From a bacterium (GTDB taxonomy: Bacteria; JAJVIF01), in assembly GCA_022072165.1 (NCBI GenBank), contig JAJVIF010000001.1, forward strand, positions 1,754,575 through 1,818,574: DNA of 64,000 nt, in the 5' to 3' direction. A program made the position numbers and the translations under genes. The notes under the pieces were generated by a model. It did not search any database, was not told the DNA's origin, and saw only the letters and a program-made list of their open reading frames with translations. Shown here in pieces: positions 61,901 to 64,000 of this stretch; positions within the stretch are counted from its first letter, which is position 1; every line of letters starts with the position of its first letter.

Positions 61901-62284
61901 GACCGTGGTCGCGTCCTTCAGCTTGATGCCATCGACCTGCAGACAGTCGCCGCAGGGGGCCGACCGCAGGACGGTCGTGATGTCCACATCGTAGGTGTCC
62001 CCGATCGCCTCGGCAGTCCGGATCGGATGGAGCTCCGCCTCCAGCGATTCCCCCGCACTGACCTGTAGTTCGTACATCCCGATCATCCCCGCGCCCGCTT
62101 TCATCGTGCCGGCGAATTCATGGGTGATCTGCGGATCAAGCGACGGGATCACCGGCGACTCGGGGACCGACGCCGGCGCGGCCGGTGTCGTGCCGCCTCC
62201 CGAGTTACAGGCTGCCAGCAGCAGGGCCAGTCCGGAGACCAGCCAGCCAGTGCGCAGGGTGACGAGCGAATGTTGCGAGCCCAT
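58901..62284 (-). CDS. giant lipoprotein with three PKD-like domains and a jellyroll-like end
   Basis: 1127 residues. Lipobox LLAAC near residues 23-26. N-terminal beta domain (~40-460) paralogous to 55183 (DITTVLRSAPCGDCLQV, DLHVFDVRGHL, RPYKLFWKDFS, VGDWQ). Three PKD-like domains follow (~470-760) with near-identical cores such as WEYDFDWDGNPANF and VTDNGTP. The last ~350 residues begin VWDFEDPADTLSNLGFSILG and contain LDLHHWFQTDLEY and a Cys pair CIECMQNLEAL, suggesting a binding jellyroll. Coding repeats at 60097-60133, 60417-60456 and 60743-60782 are near-identical in DNA. Confidence 0.85.
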   Translation of the reverse strand: MGSQHSLVTLRTGWLVSGLALLLAACNSGGGTTPAAPASVPESPVIPSLDPQITHEFAGTMKAGAGMIGMYELQVSAGESLEAELHPIRTAEAIGDTYDVDITTVLRSAPCGDCLQVDGIKLKDATTVAVTFRLAHPFKSTAARKDLHVFDVRGHLITGRGVTAFPGVNAEFPTGSQAVSTNPGLVLNADGYSNLFDSVVEGFLGLNVPGNTRPYKLFWKDFSTGNVNAANATGWSNVEQPRGHNVFPMAGSGSDNRATATYDLALVPGETSLSFLFMVDASYGQSAIRETRLTPKYFMPLFNQAAPVVLSTSITSGALLEGLASSSITLNVRVGDWQAGLEPPQLGFDPATAALNDIAYKSDLANLILHVPGVLSAPKTINPATKVGGSGKPSDPYRFDIVLQNEASAPAGNYWGIIRATDDATLAADGPTALNRDTYTINSSHHDYNTYQIFPVSVGVIPNLPPVAQIVPSRSTVPTGGTVEFCPGPLTQDPDGQIIKWEYDYDWDGNPANFSADAIRTPADASKCATTTFTNPGEDPVVVTVAMRVTDNGAPALMDIDSVEITIAPFTNEPPVADLAASNANPMTGVEITLFPGPGTSDPDGSIVQWEYDFDWDGNPANFTADVTKTDATPVPHTYANPGTTDLQVTAGLRVTDNGTPALTATDGLLITIKPTPPNQPPVAELLANPTTIFGGQTVTFWPGPGTTDPDGSIVLYEYDFDWDGNPANFTPDTSKTTTESVTHIYSNITTVDVVYRAGLRVTDNGTPGLTGLDDINITVRGLSPEPVWDFEDPADTLSNLGFSILGAANGLERGPIPPCASSKTYSNDPPSSYNAPPTGSTWGIVTNIGNFDYPGNTTFRALEESGSTAGDGQDNRYWSDAIYAIRTPVIPLNAHPGSTYLDLHHWFQTDLEYEVDGVAPGGTSPFTWAPMPNPGKVTHYDGGTVWVRPAPGGVPGPTATRLDVTGPQASEPFWATFNNAIGYRWEMTSLFFMEPFVETNNWLQTNYQAGVDKGFSGVSYTNSVADRRPVVPDSNAVGGWKVNPQDSQWIDSRFDLSPWKGQSVVLEFRFASKKKDNPGCRTQPVGTTLYPPCIECMQNLEALTDTSINHRRSRGWRIDRIAVVEE
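60097..60782. repeat. near-identical DNA repeats encoding PKD-domain cores
   Basis: A ~38-base stretch encoding the PKD core occurs three times (60097-60133, 60417-60456, 60743-60782) with few mismatches, spaced about 325 bases apart, that is, one domain apart. It indicates recent domain duplication inside the gene. Confidence 0.8.
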
Positions 62285-62287
62285 GGA

Positions 62288-64000
62288 TCAGGGTTCCTCC
62301 ACGATTGCGATGCGATCGACGCGCCAGCCGCGGCTGATGCGGTAACTGGGAGAAGACGGGAGCAGAGCTTCCAGATTCTGGTTGCAGCCCAGGCACGGCG
62401 GCCCGACCAGGTTGCTGCAACCGGTGTTGACGTTAGATTTAGAGCGGAAGTGGAGTTCCAGATAGATCTCCTGCGTCGCCCAGGGGGTCAGGTCGAACCG
62501 CGAGTTGATCCAGGTCGGCGCGGCAGCGTTGGTACTCCACCCCCCCGATGCTGCGCCATTCACCACGACCGGTTCTTTGTTAGATACCGTGCTGTCATAG
62601 CTCACTGCACAAAAGCCCTTGTCGGTGCCGGCAGTCCAGTTGGTCAGACACCAGTTCGGAACCTGCGTATTCAGAATGTTAAAGCCGATAGCGTTCTCAA
62701 AGGTCCGCCAGAAGGGATGCGTCACGCTGCTCTGCTGCGCCGGAATGGGATCCAGACGCACCGGTGGTCCGGTGGGGACCCCACCCGGCGCGGGCTGCAC
62801 AAAAAGCGCGGCCCCGTCATACCCAAACCAGCGACCCGGTTGCGGCAGGCCGTTGACCCAGAACGAGAGGTCGAACTGGAACCAGTGATGCAGGTCGAGA
62901 TAGAAGGACTGGCTGGTGGACGGCAGGGCGATGAGCGGAGTCCGGATCGCCTGCCGGACGTGGGTGTAGTACCGCTGATCGATACCCGCAGCAGAAGTGG
63001 ACCCACTCTCTTCCAGCGCCCGACTCGTCGTGTTCCCGGGGTACGCCGGATTCCCGATCCCCGCTACTAACCCCCAGGTCGTATTCGCCGGAAGCACGCT
63101 GTTACAGGCCGCTGGAGGGGCCTGCAAGAAGCCATTGGTCCCCAGCAGCGTGAAGCCGAGGCTGCTCAGGGAGTCCGCAGGATTTTCAAAGTCCCAGACC
63201 GGCAGGGTGGAGGGCGGCGACACGGTGAGGGTGTCGAAATCGATGGCGCTCAGCGCTGGCGCGCCGTTGTCGGTCACCCGCATCGCGACATGCACGGTCA
63301 GCGCTCCCGGCCCCGGATTCGTAAAGGACTGACTCACCGGCACGCCGGTGGTGTTGCTGGCATCGGGGGTGAAATCGAGGGGCATTCCGGGGTCGTAGTC
63401 GAAGTCGTACTCGAAGAGTGTGATCAGCCCATCAGGATCGAGAGTCCCGGGACCCGGCTGGAACTGAACCGACGCGCCACTCGCCGGTGTCAGCGTTGAG
63501 GACATTAGATCCGCGATCGGTGCCTGGTTGCTGCTCGCTGACACAGACAGCGACACCGCGGCATAGGTGGCGTAGTCATCAAACGCGGGCGTCGAAAGAT
63601 CCCGGTTCAGCGCCACCGGCCCGCTGCTGTTCTCCAGGTCATCCACCACCCGCACAATCGCCAGATAGTCGCCGGCCGCCGCGTTCAGCTGATTCGTGAT
63701 GGAAAACAGATAGGTGAAGGGATCCCCCGGTACGCCGCTGCCGGTTCGCAGCGACCCCGGCTGAGTGATTGGGGCACTCAGCAGGCCGGGGACATGCAGC
63801 ATCACCTGCCGGACATCACTGGCGGCAGGCAGCGCATTGAGCGGACTGGCCGAGGGATCAAAGCCGGGGTCCGCCACAGTCGCCCCCTGCCAGTCATAGA
63901 CCTCCACCTGCAGCAGCGCATCGCTCAGCGGCTGCCCCGCCACCAGATTGTTGGTCAGCAGGGCGGTCTCAACTTTCCAGGCTTCCGCCCGACTGAAGAG
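62288..64000 (-). CDS. PKD lipoprotein family member, N-terminal end outside the window
   Basis: 571 codons visible; open to the window end on the minus strand, so the signal peptide and start are missing. Visible parts mirror the neighbour: ALLQVEVYDWQG, one PKD-like domain (VQFQPGPGTLDPDGLITLFEYDFDY, VTDNGAPAL), then the C-terminal domain VWDFENPADSLSSLGFTLLG, FYLDLHHWFQFDLSFWVNG and CLGCNQNLEALLPS. The gene ends four bases before the start of 58901-62284, so the two are operonic tandem paralogues. Confidence 0.83.
   Translation of the reverse strand, partial: LFSRAEAWKVETALLTNNLVAGQPLSDALLQVEVYDWQGATVADPGFDPSASPLNALPAASDVRQVMLHVPGLLSAPITQPGSLRTGSGVPGDPFTYLFSITNQLNAAAGDYLAIVRVVDDLENSSGPVALNRDLSTPAFDDYATYAAVSLSVSASSNQAPIADLMSSTLTPASGASVQFQPGPGTLDPDGLITLFEYDFDYDPGMPLDFTPDASNTTGVPVSQSFTNPGPGALTVHVAMRVTDNGAPALSAIDFDTLTVSPPSTLPVWDFENPADSLSSLGFTLLGTNGFLQAPPAACNSVLPANTTWGLVAGIGNPAYPGNTTSRALEESGSTSAAGIDQRYYTHVRQAIRTPLIALPSTSQSFYLDLHHWFQFDLSFWVNGLPQPGRWFGYDGAALFVQPAPGGVPTGPPVRLDPIPAQQSSVTHPFWRTFENAIGFNILNTQVPNWCLTNWTAGTDKGFCAVSYDSTVSNKEPVVVNGAASGGWSTNAAAPTWINSRFDLTPWATQEIYLELHFRSKSNVNTGCSNLVGPPCLGCNQNLEALLPSSPSYRISRGWRVDRIAIVEEP

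Overview
High-GC bacterial chromosome segment, almost fully coding, with about 52 protein genes and one tRNA (Leu, CAA anticodon). The organism is Gram-negative in envelope type: it has lipid A kinase LpxK, a beta-barrel outer-membrane protein, a signal-peptide/lipobox-rich proteome and a LolD/MacB-like exporter. Housekeeping genes are scattered rather than in classic clusters (acpS, lpxK, pdxT, cspA, gatCA, recA, rimO, carB). I cannot place the phylum from sequence alone. A striking genome-wide habit is a -10-like hexamer 4 to 8 nt before the start codon of about a dozen transcription units, which implies widespread leaderless mRNAs.

Layout. 1-6445: a SpoIIE phosphatase (cut by the window edge), two small membrane proteins, acpS, a TPR membrane protein, lpxK and a secreted M60-type metallopeptidase. 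6449-10464: a regulatory block on the minus strand with a triple-XRE protein and two sigma-70 factors, one carrying a ~200-residue histone-H1-like tail. 10504-14720: pdxT, a membrane protein, a degenerate Smr-domain protein, a cold-shock protein and a PilB/GspE ATPase. 14726-19960: a tightly overlapping minus-strand operon (Cys-rich protein, outer-membrane barrel, FMN-binding-like protein, two paralogous OB-like lipoproteins, MacB-type permease and ATPase), divergent from an HxlR regulator; I infer a metal- or redox-related envelope system. 20672-30309: methylmalonyl-CoA mutase large subunit, deacetylase-fold protein, gatCA, a DegT-type aminotransferase, an acyl-CoA dehydrogenase-like protein and membrane proteins. 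30526-36331: recA with duplicated terminators, cinA-thpR, rimO and a three-gene small-lipoprotein operon. 36451-46273: Asp23 protein, two more SpoIIE phosphatases (one fused to sensor and anti-sigma kinase domains), carB and a CobW GTPase. 46255-52205: hotdog thioesterase, UPF0210 protein, lipoproteins, a Leu/Ile/Val-type binding protein and tRNA-Leu. 52239-64000: a family of large paralogous lipoproteins with PKD or beta-propeller modules, interrupted by two convergent 7Fe-type ferredoxins and an NHL-type propeller.

The three observations I would follow first: (1) the branched-chain-amino-acid-type binding protein at 50122-51546 appears to be a natural circular permutation, with the C-lobe encoded before the N-lobe; (2) a Cys-rich secreted protein gene is preceded by four perfect 17-bp repeats, each a complete Shine-Dalgarno plus ATG, so initiation signals exist in all three frames, behind the best consensus promoter in the window; (3) the widespread leaderless promoter architecture. 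Signalling genes (three PP2C phosphatases, an RsbW-like kinase domain, two sigma factors) suggest a partner-switching network whose antagonist proteins lie elsewhere.
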